Source of the DNA: Sediminibacterium sp. FEMGT703S
GTDB taxonomy: Bacteria; Bacteroidota; Bacteroidia; Chitinophagales; Chitinophagaceae
Assembly (NCBI GenBank): GCA_002786355.1
Contig: PGCO01000001.1
Location: forward strand, 124,001 to 188,000
DNA length: 64,000 nucleotides
Direction of reading: 5' to 3'
Shown: positions 1-9,230 of the stretch, one piece after another
How the letters are laid out: each line of letters starts with the position of its first letter
Numbering within the stretch: the stretch's first letter is position 1
Made by a program: the position numbers and the translations under genes
Notes under the pieces: generated by a model
Told to the model about the DNA's origin: nothing
Databases searched by the model: none
Seen by the model: only the letters and a program-made list of their open reading frames with translations

Positions 1-205
1 AATTTATACGGGTTATTTAACGGTGATATAAACACTTAATGCTTACTCATCTAATTAACAGAATAATTGATAAATGTAAATGCGTATTAATACGCTTTCT
101 TACCGTTTTTTCACGGTATTTTTAGACATCTAAAAAAACGAACACAAATTTGATATTCATCTGGAGGGCGCTTTCAAGAAGACAAAGGAAAATTACATCT
201 GTAAT
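1..205. other. Left-edge non-coding segment with two short palindromes
   Basis: No gene is visible here. The segment holds a perfect 14-bp palindrome, gcgtattaatacgc, at 82-95. It also holds a small hairpin at 101-118 (taccgt / acggta) followed by a T-run at 119-124, which reads as a weak rho-independent terminator for rightward transcription from a gene left of the window. The Fic gene ends at 206 on the other strand, so the region lies downstream of fic. Confidence 0.4.
101..124 (+). terminator. Possible rho-independent terminator
   Basis: A 6-bp stem (101-106 with 113-118, loop ttttttc-like) is followed directly by six T residues on the + strand. The stem is short and only moderately GC-rich, and the gene it would serve is outside the window, so the call is tentative. 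Confidence 0.35.
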
Positions 206-1501
206 TTACAAATGCTTTTTAAGTAATTCATCAAACCCATTTCCTCGAATAAAATTTTGTTTCTTTTTATTAACTTGAATTGCTTGCAAAAAGCCCAACT
301 CAACTAAACTTTTCAAATCAGATCTTGCTGTAAAATTGGAAATACTGAATCTTGATTCAATTTCTTTTACATTTAGAATTCTTTCAGGATCATCATGAAT
401 AAGCTTGATTATTTGTGCCATCCGATCATTTACACCTGGTATAGACATAAATTGAGCTGCCTGAAAAACTTCTTTTTGCTTTGTATTAATATATTGCTTT
501 AAAGCATCAATAGCTTTCTCTAATGTTTTGATATGATAGGTTATAAAATAACTAAGATCATTCTCATCTATCTCTGAATACAAATAAGCTTTTTCATATT
601 GAGCTTTGGAATCTTTTATTATTCTAGATATTGATAAATATTCTGTAAGCCAATATCCTTGCTTAAGCATATACCAATAAAAAAGAGCACGAGCTGTTCT
701 TCCGTTACCATCAACAAATGGATGAATCCATCCTATCATAAAATGAATGATACAGCCCTTTACTACAGGATGAATAAAATTTTCAGACTCTTTATTACAA
801 AATTCACAAAGGTCATTTATTAACAAGACCAATTCGTCATGAGATGGGGGTTGATGAACCACTTCGCTAGAGCTATGATCTACTACATAAACATCATTAG
901 TGTCTCTGAATTTTCCTTCTTCAACTTTTTTATTAAGTGTGTCTTTTATAATTAATTGATGCAACGCAAGAATCCTATTCGGAGTAATAGATTGGTTTTT
1001 ATGCTGAACAATATGCTTCATTGTGATGAAATTATTCAGAATCATTTGCTCAGATTTATTGGTAGGCGTTTGCTCCTTCTGAATCATTTCTTTTGCCTTT
1101 TTTCGAGTTGTATTTGCACCTTCCATTTGACTACTCGAAATAGCTTCTTCCATTATTGAACTAATAACAAACTTAGTTTTATCTGTTTCAGCAATCCCAA
1201 TATTACTGCTCAAATTTCCCCCAATATGCAAATCGAACTGATGCAAAACACGTTGCATATAATCAGTAATGACAAAACTAAATTGATACTTTCCAAATTT
1301 GATAGTGGTTTGTCTCAACCACCGATGAAGTTTTACCGCATTCCATACTTTTTCAGGAGGATGATCTTTTGACTTGTATTTAATTTTATCCCAATACAAA
1401 TAGTCATCTTGAAAAGTCTTTAAAACCCCCTTACTTTCTAAGTCTACCATTACTTTAATAGTATCGTCTTCCTTAATATGTTTAGGAGCTTTTTCAATCA
1501 T
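206..1501 (-). CDS. Fic family protein (AMP transferase) with C-terminal winged helix
   Basis: A 431-residue Fic-domain protein. Fic enzymes usually transfer AMP from ATP to a hydroxyl of a target protein. The catalytic loop HPFVDGNGRTAR (residues 260-271) is complete, with the His base and the phosphate-binding GNGR. An SxxxEG segment near residues 123-128 (SSQMEG) matches the inhibitory helix motif of class II Fic proteins, in which a Glu blocks the ATP site. About 70 C-terminal residues look like a winged helix-turn-helix, common in stand-alone Fic proteins and possibly used for autoregulation. It is monocistronic, with a TAAATTTG box and a long palindrome just upstream. The target protein cannot be read from the sequence. 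Confidence 0.93.
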   Translation of the reverse strand: MIEKAPKHIKEDDTIKVMVDLESKGVLKTFQDDYLYWDKIKYKSKDHPPEKVWNAVKLHRWLRQTTIKFGKYQFSFVITDYMQRVLHQFDLHIGGNLSSNIGIAETDKTKFVISSIMEEAISSSQMEGANTTRKKAKEMIQKEQTPTNKSEQMILNNFITMKHIVQHKNQSITPNRILALHQLIIKDTLNKKVEEGKFRDTNDVYVVDHSSSEVVHQPPSHDELVLLINDLCEFCNKESENFIHPVVKGCIIHFMIGWIHPFVDGNGRTARALFYWYMLKQGYWLTEYLSISRIIKDSKAQYEKAYLYSEIDENDLSYFITYHIKTLEKAIDALKQYINTKQKEVFQAAQFMSIPGVNDRMAQIIKLIHDDPERILNVKEIESRFSISNFTARSDLKSLVELGFLQAIQVNKKKQNFIRGNGFDELLKKHL

Positions 1502-1517
1502 TAAAATCGAATTTGGG

Positions 1518-1525
1518 CAAATTTA
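1518..1525 (-). promoter_or_regulatory. fic -7 promoter box (TAAATTTG)
   Basis: On the minus strand TAAATTTG matches the Bacteroidota -7 consensus TAnnTTTG and lies 17 bp upstream of the fic ATG at 1501. No clear TTG is seen at the -33 spacing; that stretch is occupied by the 12-bp inverted repeat. Confidence 0.5.
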
Positions 1526-1529
1526 GTAA

Positions 1530-1562
1530 AAATTGCGAGATTCTCGTAAAATCTCGCAATTT
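1530..1562. promoter_or_regulatory. Operator-like inverted repeat upstream of fic
   Basis: Perfect 12-bp arms (aaattgcgagat at 1530-1541, atctcgcaattt at 1551-1562) are separated by 9 nt. The repeat sits directly upstream of the -7 box and covers the expected -33 region, so a bound dimer would block transcription of fic. No T-run follows on either strand, which argues against a terminator. Autorepression by the Fic protein's own winged helix is an inference. Confidence 0.5.
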
Positions 1563-1697
1563 CAACCAATTCAACATATACTTTCAGTATATTTTTTTGA
1601 CCCTTTTTTATTTTCGCATTCCGGGGAGCGTCTGTGTTAACAATTAAATGAGTTCAAGAGCACATAAAAAGGCAAGGCGCAAGTGCAATTTACCCCA

Positions 1698-1730
1698 TAA
1701 AAAAACAGTCCCGAAAAATTCGAGACTGTT
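1698..1730 (-). terminator. Rho-independent terminator of atpD-atpC
   Basis: On the minus strand a hairpin is formed by aacagtc (1704-1710) with gactgtt (1724-1730), plus an inner cgaa / ttcg pairing, and is followed by a T-run reading into 1703-1698. It lies 59 bp past the atpC stop codon. Confidence 0.75.
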
Positions 1731-1788
1731 CAAACTATTAAGAAAAATTTAATTAAGGTCGATTAAAGCCGCCGCGCAACAAAGGCGC

Positions 1789-2040
1789 TTACAGCTGCAC
1801 TGCGCCCTCTACCAACACAGTAGCTTTGTTGTTGATTACTTCAACAAAACCGCTTTGGATAGAATAGCTTTCTACTTCTTTTTTATCCTTTAAAATTTTC
1901 AGGTTACCCTTACCCAAGGCACTTACCAATGGAGCGTGCTTATCAAGTATTTCGAATAAACCAGATATACCAGGCAATTGTACACCGTACACTTCGCCAC
2001 TGTATAATTTTTTCTCAGGAGTTAGTATTTCTAAAATCAT
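1789..2040 (-). CDS. atpC: ATP synthase F1 subunit epsilon (short form)
   Basis: An 83-residue epsilon subunit of the F1 central stalk, on the cytoplasmic side of the ATP synthase. It begins MILEILTPEKKLYSGEV and contains the usual GISGLFEILDKHAPLVSAL segment of the N-terminal beta-sandwich. It ends after that domain: the C-terminal helical hairpin of the ~135-residue enterobacterial form, which inhibits ATP hydrolysis, is absent. Short epsilon subunits are known in Bacteroidota and Chlorobi, so this is probably lineage-typical. It follows atpD after 3 bp in one operon. Confidence 0.95.
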   Translation of the reverse strand: MILEILTPEKKLYSGEVYGVQLPGISGLFEILDKHAPLVSALGKGNLKILKDKKEVESYSIQSGFVEVINNKATVLVEGAVQL

Positions 2041-2043
2041 AAA

Positions 2044-3600
<1,557 letters not shown>

Positions 3601-3864
3601 CTAGCCCTTTTTTTTCTTGAAAAGTGAAAACAGGGATTGGGCAACCGGAACTAATTTCAAAATGTTCCAAGCTCCGCTAATGGTGGCGGTGTTTAAAATG
3701 GCGGGCACAATGGCTCCAGAAGCCTGCTTAAACAACTGACCGGGAATTTTTCCAGCCATGGTAGCCAATTCTTTTTCTTGATTCGCCACATCCCCCTTGA
3801 GCGCTTCAATAGCCCTAACAAGCTCTTGATGGCTATTAATGGGTTGTTTTATATAATTGGGCAT
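3601..3864 (-). CDS. Small conserved-looking protein of unknown function, last gene of a membrane operon
   Basis: An 87-residue protein not assigned to a family. It has a hydrophilic N-terminal helix (residues 1-40, rich in E and K), then a moderately hydrophobic stretch (about 50-80) and a basic tail ending KKKKG. It may be a peripheral or monotopic membrane protein. Its ATG overlaps the stop codon of the holin-X-like gene by 1 nt (TAATG), so translation is probably coupled and the role linked to its two upstream partners. Confidence 0.6.
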   Translation of the reverse strand: MPNYIKQPINSHQELVRAIEALKGDVANQEKELATMAGKIPGQLFKQASGAIVPAILNTATISGAWNILKLVPVAQSLFSLFKKKKG

Positions 3865-4202
3865 TACTTTAAAATATTTTTGATGATGGCATCAACCATA
3901 ACCGCAATGAGTTTTTTTCGGAAAAAGAAAGCCAAGAATAGTAGTGCTAGATAAAAAGCGGCCACATACCCAAATCCCTTCACCAAACTACCCGTGAGGT
4001 CGGTTAAATAATAGGCAGCCATAATCCCCCCAAAAACCATTGCAAAAGCAAAAATGGTAGCTAGCAGGGTGATTATCACCACCGAAGCCATTTTATGGCT
4101 CAGTTTCTGGGTCACTTGCATTTTAGCCAATAGAATTCGATTCTCGATATAGGCTTCTAATTCCTTTTTGGCGTTACCAAAAAAATCTTCCGACTCAGAC
4201 AT
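3864..4202 (-). CDS. Phage holin family / holin-X-like membrane protein
   Basis: A 112-residue protein with an amphipathic N-terminus (to about residue 38) and two strong transmembrane segments (about 39-65 and 75-100), ending in a short basic stretch and helix. This layout fits the 'putative actinobacterial holin-X' family, which despite its name occurs widely as a chromosomal envelope protein. It overlaps the upstream YtxH-like gene by 8 bp. No lysin or other phage gene lies nearby, so a lytic role is unlikely. Confidence 0.7.
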   Translation of the reverse strand: MSESEDFFGNAKKELEAYIENRILLAKMQVTQKLSHKMASVVIITLLATIFAFAMVFGGIMAAYYLTDLTGSLVKGFGYVAAFYLALLFLAFFFRKKLIAVMVDAIIKNILK

Positions 4203-4437
4203 GGTTTATTTTTTGCTCTAATTCTTTCACCAAATTTCTAGCTTTAGTCAGCAGCTCATCTACGCCTTCTTTGGCAGTGTCGTACCCTTCATGCATATCT
4301 TCCTTTAAATGATCTGCTTCAATATTTAAATTGGCTATTAGTTCTTTGCCCTTTTCTGAATTCAAGTATAAAGCCAGTGCGGTTCCGGCTAGCGCACCCA
4401 GCAATAATCCCGAAATGAATTTACTGTTCTCGCTCAT
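4195..4437 (-). CDS. YtxH domain-containing protein
   Basis: An 80-residue protein. The N-terminal glycine/alanine-rich transmembrane helix (FISGLLLGALAGTALALYL, about residues 6-24) followed by SEKGKEL is the YtxH-family signature. A charged helical tail follows, suited to a coiled coil. Family members are often linked to general stress or envelope stress. It is first gene of the three-gene operon running to 3601, and its ATG is only 30 bp from the divergent AI-2E-type permease gene. Confidence 0.75.
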   Translation of the reverse strand: MSENSKFISGLLLGALAGTALALYLNSEKGKELIANLNIEADHLKEDMHEGYDTAKEGVDELLTKARNLVKELEQKINHV

Positions 4438-4443
4438 AAATAA

Positions 4444-4451
4444 TACATTTG
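4444..4451 (+). promoter_or_regulatory. -7 box (TACATTTG) of the AI-2E family transporter gene
   Basis: TACATTTG fits the TAnnTTTG consensus and lies 16 bp before the ATG at 4468. The -33 element would fall inside the start of the divergent YtxH gene; no clear TTG is present there. Confidence 0.45.
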
Positions 4452-4467
4452 ATACAAGTTACGACAA

Positions 4468-5532
4468 ATGCAGCAAGAACTTAAATTAAACCGATATATC
4501 TTTCTGGCAGTGATTCTGATTTTTGCAGGTTTCTTATTTTATACCCTGCAACAATTTTTTACTGCCTTTTTAGCTGCAGTGCTGTTTTATGTATTAAGTA
4601 AGTCCTCTGTTGAATTTTTGGTGAAGAAAAAAAACTGGAGTAAGTCAGCAGCTGCGGTATTAGTAATTTTTGTTTCATTTTTTATTATCCTATTGCCCTT
4701 CTCTTTATTAGCTGGAATGTTGTATAACAAAGCAATATTAATAGCAGGAAACACCGACGCATTTTTAGAACCATTAAGAGCATTAGACAAAAAACTACAG
4801 GCCGAATATCACTTTCAATTATTGTCAGAAAAAAATCTTTCTGGGCTAGAAGGATACTTCACCAATTTCATCAGCAACTTATTAAACCAAGGATTGAACT
4901 TACTCAGCTCAATTGGTATGATGTATTTCATTTTGTTTTTCATGATTACCAATTTGAATAGAATGGAAGCAGCAATTGTTTTTTACTTGCCCTTTAAGCG
5001 AGAAAAAATCATGTTGTTTGCCAATGAGTTGCATGCACAAACCGTAAGCAATGCAGTTGGTGTTCCTTTGATTGCGATTATACAAGGAGGATTAGCATGG
5101 GGATATTATTGGTGGGTAGGTTTAAGCCAACCTGGATTCTGGGCAGTACTAACAGGCTTATCATCCGTTATACCCATTGTAGGAGCAGGAATTATTTGGG
5201 TACCCATTAGTATTTATTTAATGGCGAATATGGGCATTGCAGAAGGAGTAGGATTGATTGCATGGGGAGCCATAGTGTTAGGCACCATGGACAATGTAGT
5301 AAGATTTGTACTCGCTAAAAAAATGGCTGATGTACATCCATTAGTTACGCTATTAGGCGTCATCATGGGATTAAAATATTTTGGAATTACAGGTTTAATT
5401 TTTGGGCCGTTATTGATTTCCTATTTCTTAATTCTATTGAAAATTTATTATCAAGAATTTCAGCATACTTCTACAGTGATGAAGAAAAAACGGGTGATCA
5501 AAACGCAGTTTAAATTGCCGTTTTTGAAATAA
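4468..5532 (+). CDS. AI-2E family transporter (UPF0118)
   Basis: A 354-residue polytopic inner-membrane protein. Hydrophobic segments lie at about 10-45, 60-90, 145-165 and several between 195 and 335, with a long soluble stretch at about 95-140, the standard layout of the AI-2E/PerM family. The conserved region around GLSSVIPIVGAGIIWVP (about 230-247) is present. Members include the E. coli AI-2 exporter TqsA and sodium/proton antiporters, so the substrate cannot be named. The start agrees with a TACATTTG box 16 bp upstream. Confidence 0.88.
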   Translation: MQQELKLNRYIFLAVILIFAGFLFYTLQQFFTAFLAAVLFYVLSKSSVEFLVKKKNWSKSAAAVLVIFVSFFIILLPFSLLAGMLYNKAILIAGNTDAFLEPLRALDKKLQAEYHFQLLSEKNLSGLEGYFTNFISNLLNQGLNLLSSIGMMYFILFFMITNLNRMEAAIVFYLPFKREKIMLFANELHAQTVSNAVGVPLIAIIQGGLAWGYYWWVGLSQPGFWAVLTGLSSVIPIVGAGIIWVPISIYLMANMGIAEGVGLIAWGAIVLGTMDNVVRFVLAKKMADVHPLVTLLGVIMGLKYFGITGLIFGPLLISYFLILLKIYYQEFQHTSTVMKKKRVIKTQFKLPFLK

Positions 5533-5570
5533 GGATTTGCACCTAAGTGCTTGTTACGCATTGCGCAATT

Positions 5571-6278
5571 TTACTGAATGAAATTATAAATGAAACCCGC
5601 AGCTAGAGCTCCTAAAATTGGACCAGCTATTGGCACCCAAGCATACCCCCAATCGGAAGAGGACTTATTGGTCATTGGCAAAATAAAGTGCATGATACGC
5701 GGGCCCAAATCACGCGCGGGGTTGATGGCATAACCCGTGGGCCCGCCAAAACTCAAGCCAATGGCAAGCACTACTAATGCCACAGGCAATGCATCTAGGG
5801 AACCTAGGCTGCTGCTTGCTTTGGTGATAAATAATATTGCCAATATAAAAATAAACGTGGCCAAAAATTCGGTCATGAAATTTTGAACAGGATTACGAAT
5901 GGCAGGATCGGTGCAAAAACAAGCACGTTGTGTAAGCCCGTCAGCTGTTGTATTAAAATGATCTTTGTACATGATAAACACGGCTAATTGCCCTAGCATA
6001 GCGCCTAATAATTGAGCCAATAAATATTGCGGCACTAATGCCCAATCAAATTTACCCATCGAAGCTAAACCAATGGTAACTGCTGAATTTAAATGTGCCC
6101 CACTAGCAGCACTGGCAATATAAACCCCCATAAAAACGGCCATACTCCAACCAAAAGTAATGGCAATTAATCCACCATTGTTACCCTTTGTTTTGTGTAA
6201 AACCACATTGGCCACCACCCCATTACCAAAAGCGATGATAAATGCGGTGCCTAATAATTCTGCGATAAATGGAGTCAT
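5571..6278 (-). CDS. glpF: Aquaporin / glycerol facilitator (MIP family)
   Basis: A 235-residue MIP channel with six predicted transmembrane helices and two pore loops. The second loop has the intact motif NPARD (residues 186-190); the Asp after NPAR is typical of glycerol-conducting members. The first loop reads HLNSAVT instead of HLNPAVT, so the NPA motif is NSA at residues 64-66 (serine codon at 6084-6086). It is the last gene after glpD, 9 bp apart, which supports glycerol uptake feeding GlpK and GlpD. Whether the NSA loop changes selectivity is unknown. Confidence 0.88.
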   Translation of the reverse strand: MTPFIAELLGTAFIIAFGNGVVANVVLHKTKGNNGGLIAITFGWSMAVFMGVYIASAASGAHLNSAVTIGLASMGKFDWALVPQYLLAQLLGAMLGQLAVFIMYKDHFNTTADGLTQRACFCTDPAIRNPVQNFMTEFLATFIFILAILFITKASSSLGSLDALPVALVVLAIGLSFGGPTGYAINPARDLGPRIMHFILPMTNKSSSDWGYAWVPIAGPILGALAAGFIYNFIQ

Positions 6279-6287
6279 AAAATAAAT

Positions 6288-7907
6288 TTAATGAATTATA
6301 TATTGCTGTGCTAATAGAATAAATGATTGCAGTTGTGCTTCTCTTTCTTCGTTCGTCCAATTTAATTCTTTTTGTAAAATAGTTGCCACAGAAGGAGCTA
6401 AAGTTATGGCGGCTCGGGCATCTAGGAAGAGCAGCCTGTTGCGGCGCGCAAGAAAATCTTCAACGGTTCGCACATATTTGCAGCGCGCCGCAACCACCAC
6501 GTCCACTACACGAATGGCGTAGGCTGGATATGCTGGAGTCATGAACGCAGCCATCGAAGAATCCGCCGCAATCAATTGCGCTGCTAATTCTCTAGCCGCC
6601 CCTAAATCGCCAATCGGCAAATCTTTTGTGATGCATTTTTTCGCGCCCGAAGCCGCGCCCGAAGCCGAGCCAGAGCCAGCCCCATCTAGCTTAGCCACAA
6701 ACACCGCATTATTCACTGCGTCTTCGGCCATTTTGCGATAGGTTGTCCACTTGCCCCCGGTTATAGTTACTAAGCGACTTTGAGAAACAACCAATGTATG
6801 ATCACGGGAAAGAATGGAAGAAATGGTAGAGTCGGCAGATTTAACCAAGGGACGAAGTCCAACAAAAACACTGAGTACATCTTCTTTTGTAATGGATGCA
6901 TTGGTGTACCTATTAAAATGTTCCAATACAAAATGAATTTCTTCCGCTAAGGGCATGGGTTCTAAATCAATATGATCTACATGCGTATCGGTAGTACCCA
7001 CTACAACTTTACCTTGCCAAGGCACTGCAAAAAGTACACGACCATCATCGGTTTTAGGAATCATCATGGCATTATCGCCTCTGAAAAATTTAGGCTCAAC
7101 AACCAAGTGAATACCCTGCGAAGGATACACCAATGTATCGGCATTCGGATCATCCATTTGCAAAACCGCATCAGTGAAAACACCCGTTGCGTTAATGACG
7201 CATTTGCATGAAACTTTTTTTCGGATCGGTTCGCGGGCGAGTTCGCCGCTATCGCCATCACTTTCGCGCGCAACATCGCCGCTACCAGCAACCTCGCCAC
7301 CGCTCACTGCGGCCCCCAGCATATCTTCCAGCTCTACTCCCACAATAACGCCATTCTCTTTAATAAAACCTACGGCTTTGGTATAATTCAAAACAGTAGC
7401 TCCATAACGTTCGGCAGTATTTGCTAATTCAATACAGAGTTCCGCATCATTAAACTGCCCATCGTAGTATAAAATACCACCCGCCACTTTTTGAGGATTG
7501 ATATTGGGCAATAACTCCAAAGTTTTTTTGCGCGAAAGCAAACGCGTTTTACCCAATGATAATTTGCCCGATAATAAATCGTAGAGCATTAAACCAGCAC
7601 TATAATAAAATTTTTCCCATAAGCTGAAAACCGGCACCACAAAGGGTTGTGTGCTCGTCATGAGCGGCGCATTTTTGAGTAACCTACCGCGCTCGGCTAA
7701 CGCCTCGCGCACCAATTTAATATTCCCCTGTGCCAAGTACCGCACACCACCATGCACCAATTTAGTGGAACGGCTAGAAGTGCCTTTCCCAAAATCATGC
7801 TGCTCAATGAGCAAAGTCTTGTACCCGCGCGAAGCCGCATCTACTGCGGAACCCAGGCCAGTAGCACCGCCGCCAATGATTACAATGTCGTATGTATGAT
7901 TATCCAT
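6288..7907 (-). CDS. glpD: Glycerol-3-phosphate dehydrogenase (FAD-dependent)
   Basis: A 539-residue membrane-associated flavoprotein oxidising glycerol-3-phosphate to dihydroxyacetone phosphate, passing electrons to quinone. The N-terminus has the dinucleotide fold IGGGATGLG (residues 11-19) and the family region SSRSTKLVHGGVRYL (about 44-58); GGKWTTYR (384-391) starts the C-terminal region. Two low-complexity, Gly/Ala/Ser/Glu-rich insertions (about 196-229 and 408-423) interrupt otherwise normal sequence and are encoded by much more GC-rich DNA than the surroundings. The gene lies between glpF and a DUF4143-type ATPase gene. Confidence 0.93.
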   Translation of the reverse strand: MDNHTYDIVIIGGGATGLGSAVDAASRGYKTLLIEQHDFGKGTSSRSTKLVHGGVRYLAQGNIKLVREALAERGRLLKNAPLMTSTQPFVVPVFSLWEKFYYSAGLMLYDLLSGKLSLGKTRLLSRKKTLELLPNINPQKVAGGILYYDGQFNDAELCIELANTAERYGATVLNYTKAVGFIKENGVIVGVELEDMLGAAVSGGEVAGSGDVARESDGDSGELAREPIRKKVSCKCVINATGVFTDAVLQMDDPNADTLVYPSQGIHLVVEPKFFRGDNAMMIPKTDDGRVLFAVPWQGKVVVGTTDTHVDHIDLEPMPLAEEIHFVLEHFNRYTNASITKEDVLSVFVGLRPLVKSADSTISSILSRDHTLVVSQSRLVTITGGKWTTYRKMAEDAVNNAVFVAKLDGAGSGSASGAASGAKKCITKDLPIGDLGAARELAAQLIAADSSMAAFMTPAYPAYAIRVVDVVVAARCKYVRTVEDFLARRNRLLFLDARAAITLAPSVATILQKELNWTNEEREAQLQSFILLAQQYIIH

Positions 7908-7921
7908 TCTATTTTATCGCT

Positions 7922-9106
7922 TTAATATAAATCCATAGGATTTAGTTGCAAAAATTCATGAACAGGAATCCCCTTCTCACCCACTAGAATTATTTTTTTG
8001 GGGCCGTACATTTTTTTAAACGCTTCCATACCACGAAATTCAGCAACTCCATTACTTTTCACTTCTATCGCAATCAACTCATTATTTTTCTCCAAGATAA
8101 AATCTACTTCTAGTATATTTTCTCGCCAATAATATAAATTCATATTCCTCGAGAGAGAACTATTTAGCAAATGAGCTCCTATCGCAGATTCAACCATTCT
8201 GCCCCATGCAGCTTTATCAGACAAGACTTGTTTTTTATGTTGACCCATTTGTGCACTCATCAAAGCAGTATTATGCACTTGAAACTTAGGACTAGAGGAT
8301 CTTTTACGAATAATATCGCCAGCAAACTTTTCAATGCCGCCTAATAAACCCGCCGTATGTAAGAGTTGTAAATAGTGACTTAAGGTAGTAGTATTTCCTG
8401 CATCTTGTAACTGCCCAATCATTTTAGTATAAGATAAAATTTGACCTGAGTACAAACAACCCAATTCGAATAGTTGCTTCATCAGTGCAGGTTTATCAAT
8501 ACGAGTAAGCATTAAAATATCACGCGAAATACTAGATTCAATAATCGAATGAATCATATATTCTTTCCAACGATTTTCATCTTGAATAAATGCTGCACTA
8601 CCAGGATAACCACCAAACCAAATAAAATCATCCAATGAAAAATTGAAGCCTTCTTGCATTTCTGAAAAGTTCCAATGCCCCATGTAAATAACTTCAAATC
8701 TACCTGCCAAAGACTCTGTCAATCCCTGTTGGATCAACAATCTTGAAGAGCCTAAAAGAACTAATTTAATATTCAACCCTGTTCTAGTGTCTTCATCCCA
8801 CATTAATTTAACGGTCTCACTCCATTGATGAATTTTTTGAATTTCATCAATCATCAACACAAGTTCAGGCGCATTATCCTGTTTCATTTTGATACGAGCC
8901 AATTCCCATTGCTGTTGCAACCAAACACTGTTTCCAAGCGCCACCGAATCGGCAGAAACGAATGAGTGAGCCACTTTTAAATTAGCAGCAACCTGGTTCA
9001 CCATGGTGGTTTTACCCACTTGACGGGGGCCAGTAATCACCTGAATGAATCTCCGAGGCTCTTGAAGCCTATTCGCAAGTGTTTGATAATGAACTCTTTG
9101 AAACAT
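7922..9106 (-). CDS. AAA_14/DUF4143 family ATPase
   Basis: A 394-residue protein. The P-loop GPRQVGKTT is at residues 26-34 and Walker B LVLMIDEIQ at about 81-89. The C-terminal half fits DUF4143, a region often compared with restriction-nuclease folds, with the segment YYWRENILEVDFILEKNNE followed by IAIEVKSN. The family is abundant and variable in copy number, often thought to be accessory; its function is not known. The gene sits inside the glycerol block, between glpK and glpD, and has its own pair of palindromes upstream. Confidence 0.88.
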   Translation of the reverse strand: MFQRVHYQTLANRLQEPRRFIQVITGPRQVGKTTMVNQVAANLKVAHSFVSADSVALGNSVWLQQQWELARIKMKQDNAPELVLMIDEIQKIHQWSETVKLMWDEDTRTGLNIKLVLLGSSRLLIQQGLTESLAGRFEVIYMGHWNFSEMQEGFNFSLDDFIWFGGYPGSAAFIQDENRWKEYMIHSIIESSISRDILMLTRIDKPALMKQLFELGCLYSGQILSYTKMIGQLQDAGNTTTLSHYLQLLHTAGLLGGIEKFAGDIIRKRSSSPKFQVHNTALMSAQMGQHKKQVLSDKAAWGRMVESAIGAHLLNSSLSRNMNLYYWRENILEVDFILEKNNELIAIEVKSNGVAEFRGMEAFKKMYGPKKIILVGEKGIPVHEFLQLNPMDLY

Positions 9107-9114
9107 ATTTTAAA

Positions 9115-9157
9115 TTTTACTCAATACGTTGAGTAAAAATACTCAATATTATGAGTA
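9115..9157. promoter_or_regulatory. Paired palindromes upstream of the DUF4143 ATPase gene
   Basis: Two related palindromes lie just before the ATG at 9106. The first has perfect 10-bp arms (ttttactcaa at 9115-9124, ttgagtaaaa at 9129-9138; spacer tacg). The second has 6-bp arms (tactca at 9140-9145, tgagta at 9152-9157). They share the half-site ACTCA / TGAGT and their centres are 22 bp apart, about two helical turns, so two dimers would bind on one DNA face. The regulator is unknown. Confidence 0.5.
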
Positions 9158-9170
9158 AATCCAAAACTAT

Positions 9171-9186
9171 AAAACCGCCAACGGCG
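9171..9186 (-). terminator. Weak terminator-like hairpin after glpK
   Basis: On the minus strand CGCC-GTT-GGCG is followed by GTTTTATAG. It lies 45 bp downstream of the glpK stop, within an unusually GC-rich stretch (about 9,174-9,232). The 4-bp stem is minimal, so termination may be partial. Confidence 0.3.
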
Positions 9187-9230
9187 AGCCGCAAAATCAG
9201 CGCGGCCAGCAAAAGCCGCCGCAAGACGCC

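Larger units (their letters stand above)
1502..1788. other. Intergenic region between atpC and fic
   Basis: This 287-bp gap holds the fic promoter and palindrome (1518-1562) and the atpDC terminator (1698-1730). Positions 1563-1697 show no gene or recognisable element. Confidence 0.6.

Noticed and set aside
3864..4202. Prophage remnant because of the holin-like gene
   Set aside because: No lysin, structural or integrase gene is near; holin-X proteins are common in chromosomes.
5533..5570. Terminator between the AI-2E-type permease and glpF
   Set aside because: Two tiny palindromes (gcac/gtgc and attgcgcaat) are present, but stems are too short and T-runs too weak to support a call.
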